The translations under genes and the position numbers were made by a program. From the NCBI GenBank assembly GCA_910578815.1, contig CAJTSE010000007.1, positions 1-43,530 of the forward strand: 43,530 bases of DNA, given 5' to 3'. This document shows, one piece after another, positions 7,119 to 15,305 of the stretch. Numbering within the stretch: the stretch's first letter is position 1; each line of letters opens with the position of its first letter. The notes under the pieces were generated by a model. That model made no database searches, was not told the DNA's origin, and saw nothing but the letters and a program-made list of their open reading frames with translations. This DNA comes from an uncultured Acetatifactor sp. GTDB lineage: Bacteria > Bacillota > Clostridia > Lachnospirales > Lachnospiraceae.

Positions 7119-8105
7119 CTAGCTAAGGGTAGCATACATAACGGCTTTGATGGTGTGCATACGGTTCTCCGCCTCTTCAAACACCAGGGACTGCTCCGAT
7201 TCAAATACCTCATCAGTCACTTCCATCTCCGTAATACCAAAACGCTCCCCCATCTGTGCCCCAATCTTTGTCTTCAAATCATGAAATGCCGGCAGGCAGT
7301 GCATAAACACAGCCTTTTCCCCTGCATTTTCCATCACGGCCCTGTTTACCTGATAGGGAGACAACTCCTTGATCCGCTCTTCCCACACCTGATCCGGCTC
7401 TCCCATGGAGACCCACACATCCGTATAAATAACATCTGTGTTTTTTGTTCCTTCACCTACATCCTCCGTCAAGGTAATGCTTCCCCCAGTCTGCTCCGCA
7501 ATTTCCCGGCATACTGCCACCAGCATTTTGTCCGGAAAATACTTACGAGTAGTGCAGGCCACAAAGTGCATTCCCATCTTTGCACAGGTGACCATCAGGG
7601 AATTTCCCATATTGTAACGGGCATCCCCCATGTAGGTCAGCCTGATCCCTTTCAGGCGGCCAAAATGTTCACGGATGGTCAGCAGGTCCGCAAGCATCTG
7701 TGTGGGATGAAATTCATTCGTCAGCCCGTTCCACACGGGAACCTTAGAATACTCCGCCAGCTCTTCCACAATCTCCTGCCCGAATCCCCTATATTGGATT
7801 CCTTCGAACATCCCTGCCAATACCCTGGCCGTATCGGCAATACTTTCCTTTTTACCGATCTGAGACCCCTCCGGGTCCAGATAAGTAGTCCCCAGACCCA
7901 GATCATGGGCCGCCACCTCAAAAGCGCACCTGGTACGGGTACTGGTCTTCTCAAAGATCAGGGCCACATTTTTACCCTTAAGCGTATCTACCGGAATGCC
8001 CTTTTTCTTTTTTTCTTTTAAATCAGCCGCCACATCCAGCAGATAGGTAATTTCCTCCGGTGTAAAATCCAGCAGCTTCAAAAAATCCCGTCCTTTTAAA
8101 TCCAT
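7119..8105 (-). CDS. argF: Ornithine carbamoyltransferase
   Basis: Makes citrulline from ornithine and carbamoyl phosphate in arginine synthesis (or the reverse in arginine catabolism). Motifs are FEKTSTRTRCAFEVAA (carbamoyl phosphate site STRTR, about residues 55-59), FHPTQMLADLLT, DVWVSMGEPDQVWEER (ornithine-binding SMG) and the catalytic HCLPAFHD. Length (about 328) is typical. An AAGGAGG eight bases before ATG 8105 sets the start; the in-frame extension to 8135 would overlap the preceding gene. No other arg gene is in the window and no ARG box was recognised. It lies 26 bases after a solute-binding lipoprotein gene and may be read from the same message. Confidence 0.95.
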   Translation of the reverse strand: MDLKGRDFLKLLDFTPEEITYLLDVAADLKEKKKKGIPVDTLKGKNVALIFEKTSTRTRCAFEVAAHDLGLGTTYLDPEGSQIGKKESIADTARVLAGMFEGIQYRGFGQEIVEELAEYSKVPVWNGLTNEFHPTQMLADLLTIREHFGRLKGIRLTYMGDARYNMGNSLMVTCAKMGMHFVACTTRKYFPDKMLVAVCREIAEQTGGSITLTEDVGEGTKNTDVIYTDVWVSMGEPDQVWEERIKELSPYQVNRAVMENAGEKAVFMHCLPAFHDLKTKIGAQMGERFGITEMEVTDEVFESEQSLVFEEAENRMHTIKAVMYATLS

Positions 8106-8131
8106 AAATGTATCCTCCTTGCCCTGACTGC

Positions 8132-10471
8132 TCAACTGTTTTCATCCAGATACAGCTGCACCCGGTTTTGTATATTTTTGACTGTAATATCTAGGTCCTG
8201 CGTACCCTGGAAATAAACCGCCGCTTCCTCCTTAATAATTCCCGTCACCTCACTGATGCCTACAGGCTCCGGTGCACAGTTGTCCAAATAGGTCATGACA
8301 TCATCTATAATGCTTCCTCCACCCGGCTTTTCTTCAAATATACCTCCGCTGGATTTTTCCATGATCCGTCCGTCCTGAACCTCATACTTCTCCCGCAAAA
8401 CATCCTTTCTCAGGCAGGCATTCGACATCTCACCGTTCGACTGAAAATCCTTACTGCAATAATAGCGCAGAAAATCCGCCGCTTCCTCAAAATGCTCCGT
8501 ATCTGCGTTTACCACAAGATAACCGTAACATTTTAATATATTTCCTTTTCCGGAATCTGAGGGATATCCCGGATAACAATTTTCCTCTCCGTATACTTCC
8601 CAAGTATTGCTGCGCTGCCCCACATCATCTCCCAGCACATCTTCCACCAGATACTTACCGTCCTTTAACTGCGCGGCATACTCAAGACGCCTGTCCATAA
8701 CCCCCGCCAGGGAAGAAGACTCATAGCTGCACTGACAGCTGCCAATTAGCTCCAGTGCCTGACGAAACAGCTTGTTATCAAAGTCGCAGGTGCCGGCCTC
8801 CAAATCCAGGAACGGCGAATCAGCAAGATTCTTAAGCAAAAAATTCTCCAACAGGCTTTCTCTTGTATGCGTGTCAACCTGAAAACAGATCGCCCCCGCA
8901 TCCTTGTACTGCTGCCACAGGTTAATTGCCTCTTCATAAGTCCAGCTGCTCTGATCCCATATTTCGTTCACTGTCATATAAGTAATTACAGCAACATCCG
9001 CTGGCACCCCGATCAGCTTTCCGTCCCTTGTGCCAGACTCCAGCACACCGGAAATCAGCTGTTCGCAAGTATCCTCGTCAAAAATCCCGGTCAGATCAGC
9101 GAGAGCCCCCTTCTGATACAGTCTCTCCATATCCTCCCCATGAACAAACAGCAGATCGGAGCCTTTCCCTGATACTACCTCCATCATGGTACGGTCATAA
9201 AAGGCACCTTCATCCTCTTCAAAGCCCGTAAAATAATTTATGGAACATTCCGGATGCAGGGTACTATATCTGACGGCAGCCGCCTTTACATTGCCGTCAT
9301 GATACCATATGTTCGTCAAAGATAACAGCCCCTCGGACTGCTCCCCTTCTTTTATGGGTCCGAAAACGGAAACTGTCGGCTTCCCGCCGTTCTGAATTAA
9401 TACCATCAGCTGCCCTGCCTGATCCGTTCCCATCGCAAGACTGTCGGAAGAGTCAACATTCACCCCATAGGTTTTCAGATTAAACAGCTTGTCATATGTA
9501 CCGCTGACAGGATCCCAGCGCTGCACACTACTTGAATTTGGATCCCTCGAAAACATCACTCCGTTCACATCCACAATCCCGTCATCGTCCATGCTCATAC
9601 CGCCTCTGACAGTGACAAGCTCCTTCAGCTCCCCGGTCTGTGCATCGAAATATACGGCCGCGTTGTCCTCCAGGATCAGCAGCGGCGTTCCGTCACACAG
9701 TCTGCAATACAGTTTGATCCACTTATCCGAATCTATGACGCGAATTTCTTCCGCCCAGCCAGGTGTATTTTTATCATTATATATGTGAAGCCTGTAAATA
9801 TAGTTCGTCCCATCCTCTCCGAGTTCAAGGGCAGAAAGAAAGATATTTCCTTCCGCATCACACCACTGGTCCTCCACCATACCTTGTCTGGCAGCGCTTA
9901 ACGCCGATACATCCGTCACGGTGCCCGTCCCGGCTGACAAATCCCAAAGAATCAGACACTGCTTAACGTCCCCGCCCTGAGACAGCGTTCCCCAGACTGC
10001 CAGCTTTTGGTCCGCCACAGCCTCCAGGGCGCTGACCTTAAGCGCAGAGCCTTCTTCCTCCCAGAAGGGCGTCACCGTCCTGCATTCTCTGGTATTTCCG
10101 TCCAGCCAGTAAAGCAGCTGCCGCGGCTGCTCTCCATTGCCGCCCACAAAATAACTGGTCAGAACAAAAAGATTACTGCCCAGAATGGCAGAGTCATTTC
10201 TGTCTGTCTTTATATATTCAAAATCCGGCTCCGGCAATGTCGGTTCCCAGGTTTCAACACAGGTCCAATTCTGTGTGCCCTGTGTATATGGCGGCTTGGT
10301 CAGACCGCCTTTCATCCAGAGCGTCACGCTCTCAGACTGTTCCCTGGGTCCGCTTTCGGATACCGGCTTATTTTGCTTTGGATCCGTTTCCTGTCCGCCG
10401 CAGGCGCTAGTCACCCCCAGACAAACACATAATATCATACCCAAAATACTCTTTTTTATTTCCCCCCTCAT
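8132..10471 (-). CDS. Large extracellular solute-binding lipoprotein
   Basis: A 779-residue secreted lipoprotein. The N-terminus MRGEIKKSILGMILCVCLGV leads to a lipobox-like TSAC|GG, so the mature protein should be anchored outside the membrane. Residues of roughly 60-390 are rich in beta strands with aromatic/Gly turns (for example WLDGNTRECRTVTPFWEEEG), suggesting a propeller-like domain. The second half, from about 395, resembles the family 1 solute-binding fold: AAVRYSTLHPECSINYFTGF, then GALADLTGIFDEDT, GVPADVAVITYMTVN and SWTYEEAINLWQQY. GGAGG eight bases before ATG 10471 decides the start. No permease or ATPase gene is adjacent, so the partner transporter is unknown and it may act as a sensor. 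A strong inverted repeat lies in its leader. Confidence 0.82.
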   Translation of the reverse strand: MRGEIKKSILGMILCVCLGVTSACGGQETDPKQNKPVSESGPREQSESVTLWMKGGLTKPPYTQGTQNWTCVETWEPTLPEPDFEYIKTDRNDSAILGSNLFVLTSYFVGGNGEQPRQLLYWLDGNTRECRTVTPFWEEEGSALKVSALEAVADQKLAVWGTLSQGGDVKQCLILWDLSAGTGTVTDVSALSAARQGMVEDQWCDAEGNIFLSALELGEDGTNYIYRLHIYNDKNTPGWAEEIRVIDSDKWIKLYCRLCDGTPLLILEDNAAVYFDAQTGELKELVTVRGGMSMDDDGIVDVNGVMFSRDPNSSSVQRWDPVSGTYDKLFNLKTYGVNVDSSDSLAMGTDQAGQLMVLIQNGGKPTVSVFGPIKEGEQSEGLLSLTNIWYHDGNVKAAAVRYSTLHPECSINYFTGFEEDEGAFYDRTMMEVVSGKGSDLLFVHGEDMERLYQKGALADLTGIFDEDTCEQLISGVLESGTRDGKLIGVPADVAVITYMTVNEIWDQSSWTYEEAINLWQQYKDAGAICFQVDTHTRESLLENFLLKNLADSPFLDLEAGTCDFDNKLFRQALELIGSCQCSYESSSLAGVMDRRLEYAAQLKDGKYLVEDVLGDDVGQRSNTWEVYGEENCYPGYPSDSGKGNILKCYGYLVVNADTEHFEEAADFLRYYCSKDFQSNGEMSNACLRKDVLREKYEVQDGRIMEKSSGGIFEEKPGGGSIIDDVMTYLDNCAPEPVGISEVTGIIKEEAAVYFQGTQDLDITVKNIQNRVQLYLDENS

Positions 10472-10491
10472 CTTTGCTGCCTCCATATCCA

Positions 10492-10538
10492 AAGCGAATA
10501 CTTTCCGCTGACAGGCTGCCACCGGAAAGTATTCGCTT
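10492..10538. promoter_or_regulatory. 16-bp perfect inverted repeat in the lipoprotein gene leader
   Basis: AAGCGAATACTTTCCG (10492-10507) and CGGAAAGTATTCGCTT (10523-10538) are exact reverse complements separated by 15 bases. The repeat ends eight bases before the GGAGG of the lipoprotein gene and about 22 bases after a TATAAT (10566-10561) on the minus strand. No U-run follows in the minus direction, so it is a poor terminator. It fits a leader hairpin or a dyad operator. Confidence 0.6.
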
Positions 10539-10584
10539 ATTCGTACATTCTTAATATCAAATTATACAGTTTCTGCCGCCTGTT

Positions 10585-11520
10585 CTATTTTGTGGTCTTC
10601 CCCGTCTCCTTCCAGGTTGCCGCAAGGCTTGCTATGCCTGAAAGCTCAGAGGGCAGGAGAATGGTATTTGCCTTGCCGTCCGCGACCTTTTCAAAGGCTT
10701 CCAGACTCTTAATCTTCAGGACTGCCTCGTCGGCCCCTGCTTCCTTCAGCATCTTGATACCGTCGGCATGAGCCTGCTGCACCTTCAGGATCGCTTCCGC
10801 CTCACCTTCCGCCTCACGGATCATTTTTTCCTTCTGTGCTTCTGCTTTAAGAATCGCGGACTGCTTCTCTGCCTCTGCGCGCAGGATTGCAGACTCTTTC
10901 TCACCTTCCGCTACCAGCACGTTAGCTTTCTTCTCACCTTCTGCCCTGGTTACGGCTTCACGTCTCTCGCGCTCTGCCTTCATCTGTTTCTCCATGGCAT
11001 TCTGGATCTCTGCGGGAGGAATAATATTTTTCAGCTCCACACGATTTACTTTTATCCCCCAAGGGTCAGTGGCAATGTCCAATGCCGCACGCATCTTGGT
11101 GTTGATGGTTTCGCGGCTGGTTAGGGTCTGATCCAGCTCCAGATCACCGATAATGTTACGAAGGGTGGTAGCCGTCAGGTTTTCGATAGCCATCATAGGA
11201 TTCTCAACGCCGTAAGTAAACAGCTTGGGATCTGTAATCTGATAAAATACCACGGTATCAATTCTCATGGTTACATTATCCTTGGTGATAACCGGCTGGG
11301 GCGGGAAATCAGCCACCTGCTCCTTTAAATTAACTTTCCGGGCCACCTTATCCAAAAAAGGCATCCTCACATGAAAGCCTACGGACCAGGTCCCCTGGTA
11401 AGCGCCCAAACGCTCGATTACATATGCCTGAGCCTGAGGAACGATCTTTAAACAGGACACCAGAATTCCCAGAATTATGGCAATCAATGCGATAACAATA
11501 ATTAACGGTAAGTATTCCAT
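10585..11520 (-). CDS. SPFH/stomatin-like membrane protein (QmcA-type)
   Basis: One N-terminal membrane segment (YLPLIIVIALIAIILGILVS) is followed by an SPFH/Band 7 domain with VPQAQAYVIERLGAYQGTWS and VDTVVFYQITDPKLFTYGVE. A long Ala/Glu/Lys-rich coiled coil comes next (EGEKKANVLVAEGEKESAIL, then AEAEKQSAILKAEAQKEKMI), as in QmcA/stomatins that oligomerise in membrane microdomains. Met 11520 is preferred because GAGG lies six bases upstream; upstream in-frame starts lack a site. It follows an NfeD-type gene by 70 bases, and SPFH-NfeD pairs are a standard partnership. Its role is inferred to be membrane organisation or quality control, not a defined reaction. Confidence 0.92.
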   Translation of the reverse strand: MEYLPLIIVIALIAIILGILVSCLKIVPQAQAYVIERLGAYQGTWSVGFHVRMPFLDKVARKVNLKEQVADFPPQPVITKDNVTMRIDTVVFYQITDPKLFTYGVENPMMAIENLTATTLRNIIGDLELDQTLTSRETINTKMRAALDIATDPWGIKVNRVELKNIIPPAEIQNAMEKQMKAERERREAVTRAEGEKKANVLVAEGEKESAILRAEAEKQSAILKAEAQKEKMIREAEGEAEAILKVQQAHADGIKMLKEAGADEAVLKIKSLEAFEKVADGKANTILLPSELSGIASLAATWKETGKTTK

Positions 11521-11590
11521 CATTAACCTCTTTCTGTACTGTATGTGACAGTACACACCTATTTTTTTATGTTATCTTCCCACCGGGGAT

Positions 11591-12112
11591 TTACTGCTCC
11601 GGCTTTGAAGACTCCATCTCTTCCATCTGAGACACACTCATGGGCTCCGGAACAGTTGAGGGTTTGGGACCCTTATCCTGCATCTGTTCGTCCGGCCTGA
11701 CCATCAGCTTGACTCCGCTGATGGAAGCCACCACAACCACGCTGCCCACCGGAATCCTCCGGCTGTCGTCCAGGCTCCTGGCGCTCCATTCCTGGCTGCC
11801 CACGGTAACCTGACCCACACCCTGCAGATTATCAATCTCGCTGGTAACGATAGCCTGCCGGCCCACAAGGCTCTCCACATTTGTCCTCACACGGTCTTTA
11901 TTGAAATATTTCACCGCTATGGGTCTTGTAAAGAATAAAAGGAGCAATGAAACTCCGAAAAATAAAATCACCTGAAACCAGACCGGAGCCTGCAGCAGCG
12001 CTGCCAGAATGGCTACCAAAGACCCGCCTGCAAACCAGATGGATGTCAGACCCATGGTCAGCACTTCGATCACAATCGCAAGAATCAAAAGCACAAGCCA
12101 AAAAATAATCAT
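11591..12112 (-). CDS. NfeD-like membrane protein
   Basis: A 173-residue protein with two or three N-terminal membrane helices (FWLVLLILAIVIEVLTMGLT, then WFQVILFFGVSLLLLFFTRP). A cytoplasmic OB-fold domain typical of short NfeD proteins follows (LVGRQAIVTSEIDNLQGVGQ, then GSQEWSARS, then IPVGSVVVVASISGVKLMVR), then a charged Met/Pro-rich tail. No ClpP-like protease domain is present. GGGAG seven bases before ATG 12112 supports the start. It is the first gene of a two-gene unit with the SPFH protein and has its own sigma-A promoter at 12150-12178. Confidence 0.9.
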   Translation of the reverse strand: MIIFWLVLLILAIVIEVLTMGLTSIWFAGGSLVAILAALLQAPVWFQVILFFGVSLLLLFFTRPIAVKYFNKDRVRTNVESLVGRQAIVTSEIDNLQGVGQVTVGSQEWSARSLDDSRRIPVGSVVVVASISGVKLMVRPDEQMQDKGPKPSTVPEPMSVSQMEEMESSKPEQ

Positions 12113-12149
12113 CTCATCACTCCCTTCCCCGCTTGTTTTCTTTGTGCCT

Positions 12150-12178
12150 ATCATATCACAAATCCCTTTCGTGAGCAA
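12150..12178 (-). promoter_or_regulatory. Sigma-A promoter of the nfeD-SPFH pair
   Basis: TTGCTC (12178-12173) and TATGAT (12155-12150) on the minus strand with a 17-base spacer. The nfeD start codon is about 38 bases downstream of the -10 box. Confidence 0.65.
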
Positions 12179-12230
12179 TCTCTTTTCAACGCACGATAGG
12201 TTAAAGTATTGTGCATTTCCGAAAGGGAAA

Positions 12231-12256
12231 GCGGCGCCTCTAATTCATGGCGCCGC
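12231..12256 (-). terminator. Terminator after the SleB-like gene
   Basis: GCGGCGCC (12231-12238) pairs with GGCGCCGC (12249-12256) around a 10-base loop. Read on the minus strand the stem is followed by TTTCCCTTTC. It lies 27 bases beyond the stop of the hydrolase gene and before the nfeD promoter. Confidence 0.65.
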
Positions 12257-12283
12257 CCTCTCAAAAACACGATCTGTTTTGTA

Positions 12284-13360
12284 TTAATAGAACACATGAT
12301 TACCGATTACCAGACCTTCCCGTCCGTTTACACGGCGGAAGTGGGTCAAATCTCCTACATTGGACACTCCGGAAAGCGCCTCTTCGGCCGCCCGGATACA
12401 GCTCTCATAAATGCGTCCGGACTCATACACTCTGTTTACTTTACCGCTCATGGCCGGTGTAAACTGACCGGAAGCATAGATTACACCGTGAATACTGTCA
12501 GGATATGCCGGACTTCTCACCCGGTTCATGACCACGGCTCCTACCGCAACCTGCCCTTCATAGGGTTCACCGCCTGCCTCGCAATGAATCAGCGCTGCCA
12601 GCAGCAGCAGGGTATCCGCGTCGGTAGTATATTCACCATAATTCACATGGCGCTTTGCCTCCCGCTCCGCCTCTTCCCTGGCCTTGATTTCGGCCACCGT
12701 CTCACCCGTGTCGATCACGAAGTCCAGATTTACATATTCCTCAGAAACATATCCGTCACTTCCGTCATAATCAATACAGATCCATCCTTCTTCATCTGCA
12801 TTCCCGATCACCTCTACAATTTCACCCTTGGGAAGCAGCCCGTAAACCTCCGCTTCCTTACTGGGCTCCATCCTGACACGAAGGGTCTCCGTGTTGATGG
12901 TGGCAATCATCTTTCCCACATCATTCGCCAGCGTGCGTGCTTCCTCTCCGAAGAGAAGATATTCGTCAGACGCCCATCCGACAATGTTTCCCGACTGCAG
13001 CTTCGTCCATCCGTCCCTGCGTTCCAAAATGGTTCCGCCACAGTCCTTGTATAACTTTCCGACCTTGTCCGCCGACTCGTTTGCCTCACTGCGCACATTC
13101 AATGCGCTCTTTACATTGGCCATCACCAATGTACTTTGGGCCTCTTCTTCCTTTTGAGAATTCTGTTTCGATTCCTTTGCCGCATTATCTGCAACCGCAA
13201 AGGTATCAATGACACCGGGATTTAAAAGAGATGCTACCCCGCCCCGCAAATCCTCCAGAGAACTGCCGCCGGCGAAAACAGTCATATTTGCCTGCAGCGC
13301 CAGAGACAGAGATAACACAATTCCCCATACCGACGCTGACAGCCTTCTGCCTTTTGCCAT
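12284..13360 (-). CDS. Secreted SleB-type cell wall hydrolase with two SH3 domains
   Basis: A 358-residue secreted protein: signal peptide (WGIVLSLSLALQANMTVFAG), an Asn/Gln/Glu-rich linker, two bacterial SH3 domains and a C-terminal hydrolase domain. The SH3 domains cover about 80-138 (ALNVRSEANESADKVGKLY) and 152-212 (TLRVRMEPSKEAEVYGLLPK). The Hydrolase_2/SleB domain covers about 250-357 and has the catalytic-type motif HCEAGGEPYEGQVAVGAVVM followed by NRV and SGQFTPAMSGKV. SleB relatives are lytic enzymes that open spore cortex or vegetative peptidoglycan; SH3 domains target them to the wall. GGAGG eight bases upstream fixes the start. A consensus sigma-A promoter and a tandem 20-bp repeat lie upstream, so it is likely expressed in vegetative cells rather than only in spores. 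Confidence 0.88.
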   Translation of the reverse strand: MAKGRRLSASVWGIVLSLSLALQANMTVFAGGSSLEDLRGGVASLLNPGVIDTFAVADNAAKESKQNSQKEEEAQSTLVMANVKSALNVRSEANESADKVGKLYKDCGGTILERRDGWTKLQSGNIVGWASDEYLLFGEEARTLANDVGKMIATINTETLRVRMEPSKEAEVYGLLPKGEIVEVIGNADEEGWICIDYDGSDGYVSEEYVNLDFVIDTGETVAEIKAREEAEREAKRHVNYGEYTTDADTLLLLAALIHCEAGGEPYEGQVAVGAVVMNRVRSPAYPDSIHGVIYASGQFTPAMSGKVNRVYESGRIYESCIRAAEEALSGVSNVGDLTHFRRVNGREGLVIGNHVFY

Positions 13361-13405
13361 TTTTCTTACCTCCGAAACAAACTTTTTAAGAAGTATTCCA
13401 TTTTC

Positions 13406-13445
13406 TTAATAAATTTATTACAAAGTTGTTAAATTTGTTACAAAG
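13406..13445. repeat. Tandem 20-bp repeats in the hydrolase promoter region
   Basis: On the minus strand CTTTGTAACAAATTTAACAA (13445-13426) is followed without a gap by CTTTGTAATAAATTTATTAA (13425-13406); 17 of 20 bases match. The pair begins two bases after the -10 box and so covers the expected transcription start and early leader of the SleB-like gene, a position suited to a repressor binding two sites two helical turns apart. Confidence 0.6.
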
Positions 13446-13447
13446 GC

Positions 13448-13476
13448 ATCATAGCAGACATTTTCCCATTTGTCAA
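13448..13476 (-). promoter_or_regulatory. Sigma-A promoter of the SleB-like hydrolase
   Basis: TTGACA (13476-13471) and TATGAT (13453-13448) with a 17-base spacer on the minus strand. The proC stop codon is just upstream, so the gene has its own promoter. Confidence 0.85.
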
Positions 13477-13486
13477 GTTTTAGGAA

Positions 13487-14296
13487 TTACATCCTTCCTG
13501 ACTTCTCGATACAGGTCGCTGCCGCATCCATAACAGCCCCCCGGAAGCCCTTTTCTTCCAATACTTTTACCGCCTCGATAGTAGTCCCGCCCGGCGAACA
13601 TACCATATCTTTTAATTCTCCAGGATGCAGTCCCGTCTCCAGCACCAGCTTTGCACTCCCCAGCACAGCCTGAGCCGCAAACTCATAGGCCTGCTTTCTG
13701 GGCATTCCTGCTGCCACCCCGGCATCTGCCAAAGCCTCGATAAACAAAAACACATAGGCGGGAGAACTGCCGCTGATTCCCACCACCGCGTCAATCAGCC
13801 TTTCGGGAATCACATCGGCCCGGCCAAATGACTCCATAAGCCTTACAACCCTTTCCACCGCCTCCGGCGGCACCTCGTCTCCGGCACATACCCCCGTACA
13901 CCCTTCCAGCACAAGAGCCGGTGTATTAGGCATACAGCGCAGGATCTTCAGCTCAGGTCTGCCAAACGCCTCCTTCAGCCAGGAAAGAGTCTTTCCTGCC
14001 GCAATGCTTACGATCAGCGTATCTTCCCTCACTACGTCCCTGATTTCTGCAATTACCTCCGGAAGGATCTGAGGCTTTACTGCAAGAAAAAGCAAATCTG
14101 CTTCCCTGGCTGTCTGGCAGTTATCAGGCACAACCGTTATGTTAAATCTTTCCTTAATTTTATCCCTTGTAACACCTGTTTTTGAAGACCCTATTATTTC
14201 ATTTGGCTTCGCCAATCCCTTTTCCAACATTCCGCCAATCATGGCCGCAGCCATGTTTCCGAGACCGATAAACCCTGTTTTCTTCCCCGTATCCAT
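13487..14296 (-). CDS. proC: Pyrroline-5-carboxylate reductase
   Basis: Last step of proline synthesis, reducing pyrroline-5-carboxylate with NAD(P)H. The N-terminal Rossmann motif is GFIGLGNMAAAMIGGMLEKG; the dimerisation/catalytic C-terminal domain has VVGISGSSPAYVFLFIEALA and GGTTIEAVKVLEEKGFR. Length (269) is normal. AAGGAGG lies eight bases before ATG 14296; an in-frame Met at 14314 precedes that site and is not used. It has its own promoter at 14338-14366, partly formed by the end of a repeat element. Confidence 0.95.
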   Translation of the reverse strand: MDTGKKTGFIGLGNMAAAMIGGMLEKGLAKPNEIIGSSKTGVTRDKIKERFNITVVPDNCQTAREADLLFLAVKPQILPEVIAEIRDVVREDTLIVSIAAGKTLSWLKEAFGRPELKILRCMPNTPALVLEGCTGVCAGDEVPPEAVERVVRLMESFGRADVIPERLIDAVVGISGSSPAYVFLFIEALADAGVAAGMPRKQAYEFAAQAVLGSAKLVLETGLHPGELKDMVCSPGGTTIEAVKVLEEKGFRGAVMDAAATCIEKSGRM

Positions 14297-14337
14297 ATTG
14301 TAATCCTCCTTCATATTATTTCCTGTAAGGTATTTTT

Positions 14338-14366
14338 ATTATATAATCGGAATATAAATTTTGTAA
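14338..14366 (-). promoter_or_regulatory. Promoter of proC, -35 box at the edge of a repeat
   Basis: TATAAT (14343-14338) is preceded by a 17-base spacer and a weak TTACAA (14366-14361) on the minus strand. Four of the six -35 bases (14363-14366) belong to the terminal GTAAC of the repeat at 14363-14437. Confidence 0.6.
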
Positions 14367-14437
14367 CAGTTTAGACACCAACAATAGGATAACAGGTGCC
14401 AGCCGACTGGCACCGTCAGGATGTTGGTGTCTGTTAC
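14363..14437. repeat. GTAACAG-type repeat (B) with 8-bp flanking duplication
   Basis: A 75-bp unit begins GTAAC and ends GTTAC. AGACACCAACA (14373-14383) pairs with TGTTGGTGTCT (14422-14432), and inside it GGTGCCAG (14395-14402) pairs with CTGGCACC (14407-14414). TAAATTTT occurs immediately on both sides (14355-14362 and 14438-14445), as expected for a transposition target duplication. The core ACAGGTGCCAG...CTGGCACCGTCA and the end AACTGTTACAAAATT (minus strand) recur in copy C at 21961. It is inserted between the rRNA methyltransferase stop and the proC promoter. Confidence 0.7.
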
Positions 14438-14444
14438 TAAATTT

Positions 14445-15254
14445 TCAACAAATTTCATGCTGGACATCCGCCCTCCGCTGCCTGTACGCCTCGTACATCA
14501 GCAAGGCGGCAGCGACGGAAGCATTCAGGGATTCCACCCTGCCCTCCATGGGAATTCTTAAAAAATCATCCGCCAGGCCAGTCGTTTCCCTGCGAAGGCC
14601 CTTTCCTTCGTTTCCAATCAAAAAAGCCGTACCTTCACGGAACGAAAAGCTGTCATAACAGCTTTCCCCCTCAAGGTGGGCCGCATAAGTGCGGATTCCT
14701 CTTCCCCGCAGCATTGCCACGGTTTCCTCCAGACTTTCTACATATATATATGGAACGCGAAACACGGAGCCCATGGTCGCCCGTATTGTCTTAGGATTAA
14801 ACAGATCCACTGTCTGTCTGCTCATAATAACACCCGTTACCCCGGCTCCTTCCCCGGTTCTGACAATGGTTCCCAAATTGCCCGGATCCTGAATATCCTC
14901 CAAAATCACCAGTAGCGGAGCCAACTGGTCCAGCACCTGCTCCAGCGTATATACAGGCCGCTCAGCCGCAAATAAAATTCCCTGGGGCGTCCGGGTATCG
15001 GACATTTTTGCAAACACTTCTTCCGATACCAGCTCATATCCCCTGCATTCCGCCTTTTCCCGCAGTTTGGGATACTGAGCCAGTTTTGCATATGCTGCTT
15101 CGGAAAAATACACCTCTCTAACGGAAGCTTCGGGAACTTCCTCAAACATCTTAAATCCTTCCGCCAGAAATATCCCTGCTTCCTCTCGCTCCTTTGCGGA
15201 TTTCTGCCACTGCACCACCTGCTTTACTCTGCTGTTGGAACTGCTGGTAATCAT
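14445..15254 (-). CDS. TrmH/SpoU-family RNA 2'-O-methyltransferase
   Basis: Methylates a ribose 2'-OH in rRNA or tRNA using S-adenosylmethionine; the exact target is not readable from sequence. It has an N-terminal substrate-binding domain (SSNSRVKQVVQWQKSAKERE, then AGIFLAEGFKMFEE). The C-terminal SPOUT knot carries motif 1 ILEDIQDPGNLGTIVRTGEG, motif 2 AFLIGNEGKGL and motif 3 IPMEGRVESLNASVAAALLM. Length (269) fits the RlmB/YsgA-like group. It sits downstream of pfkA with a hairpin between them. The stop codon borders the 8-bp duplication of repeat B. Confidence 0.9.
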   Translation of the reverse strand: MITSSSNSRVKQVVQWQKSAKEREEAGIFLAEGFKMFEEVPEASVREVYFSEAAYAKLAQYPKLREKAECRGYELVSEEVFAKMSDTRTPQGILFAAERPVYTLEQVLDQLAPLLVILEDIQDPGNLGTIVRTGEGAGVTGVIMSRQTVDLFNPKTIRATMGSVFRVPYIYVESLEETVAMLRGRGIRTYAAHLEGESCYDSFSFREGTAFLIGNEGKGLRRETTGLADDFLRIPMEGRVESLNASVAAALLMYEAYRQRRADVQHEIC

Positions 15255-15305
15255 ATCATCCCCATGCCTTTCTATATTGGTACGCCGTCAGACCCACCAT
15301 CTGTA

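Noticed and set aside
13406..13445. WalR (YycF) box in front of the SleB-like hydrolase
   Set aside because: The known motif needs two TGTwAh half-sites five bases apart. Here the TGTAA sites are 20 bases apart.
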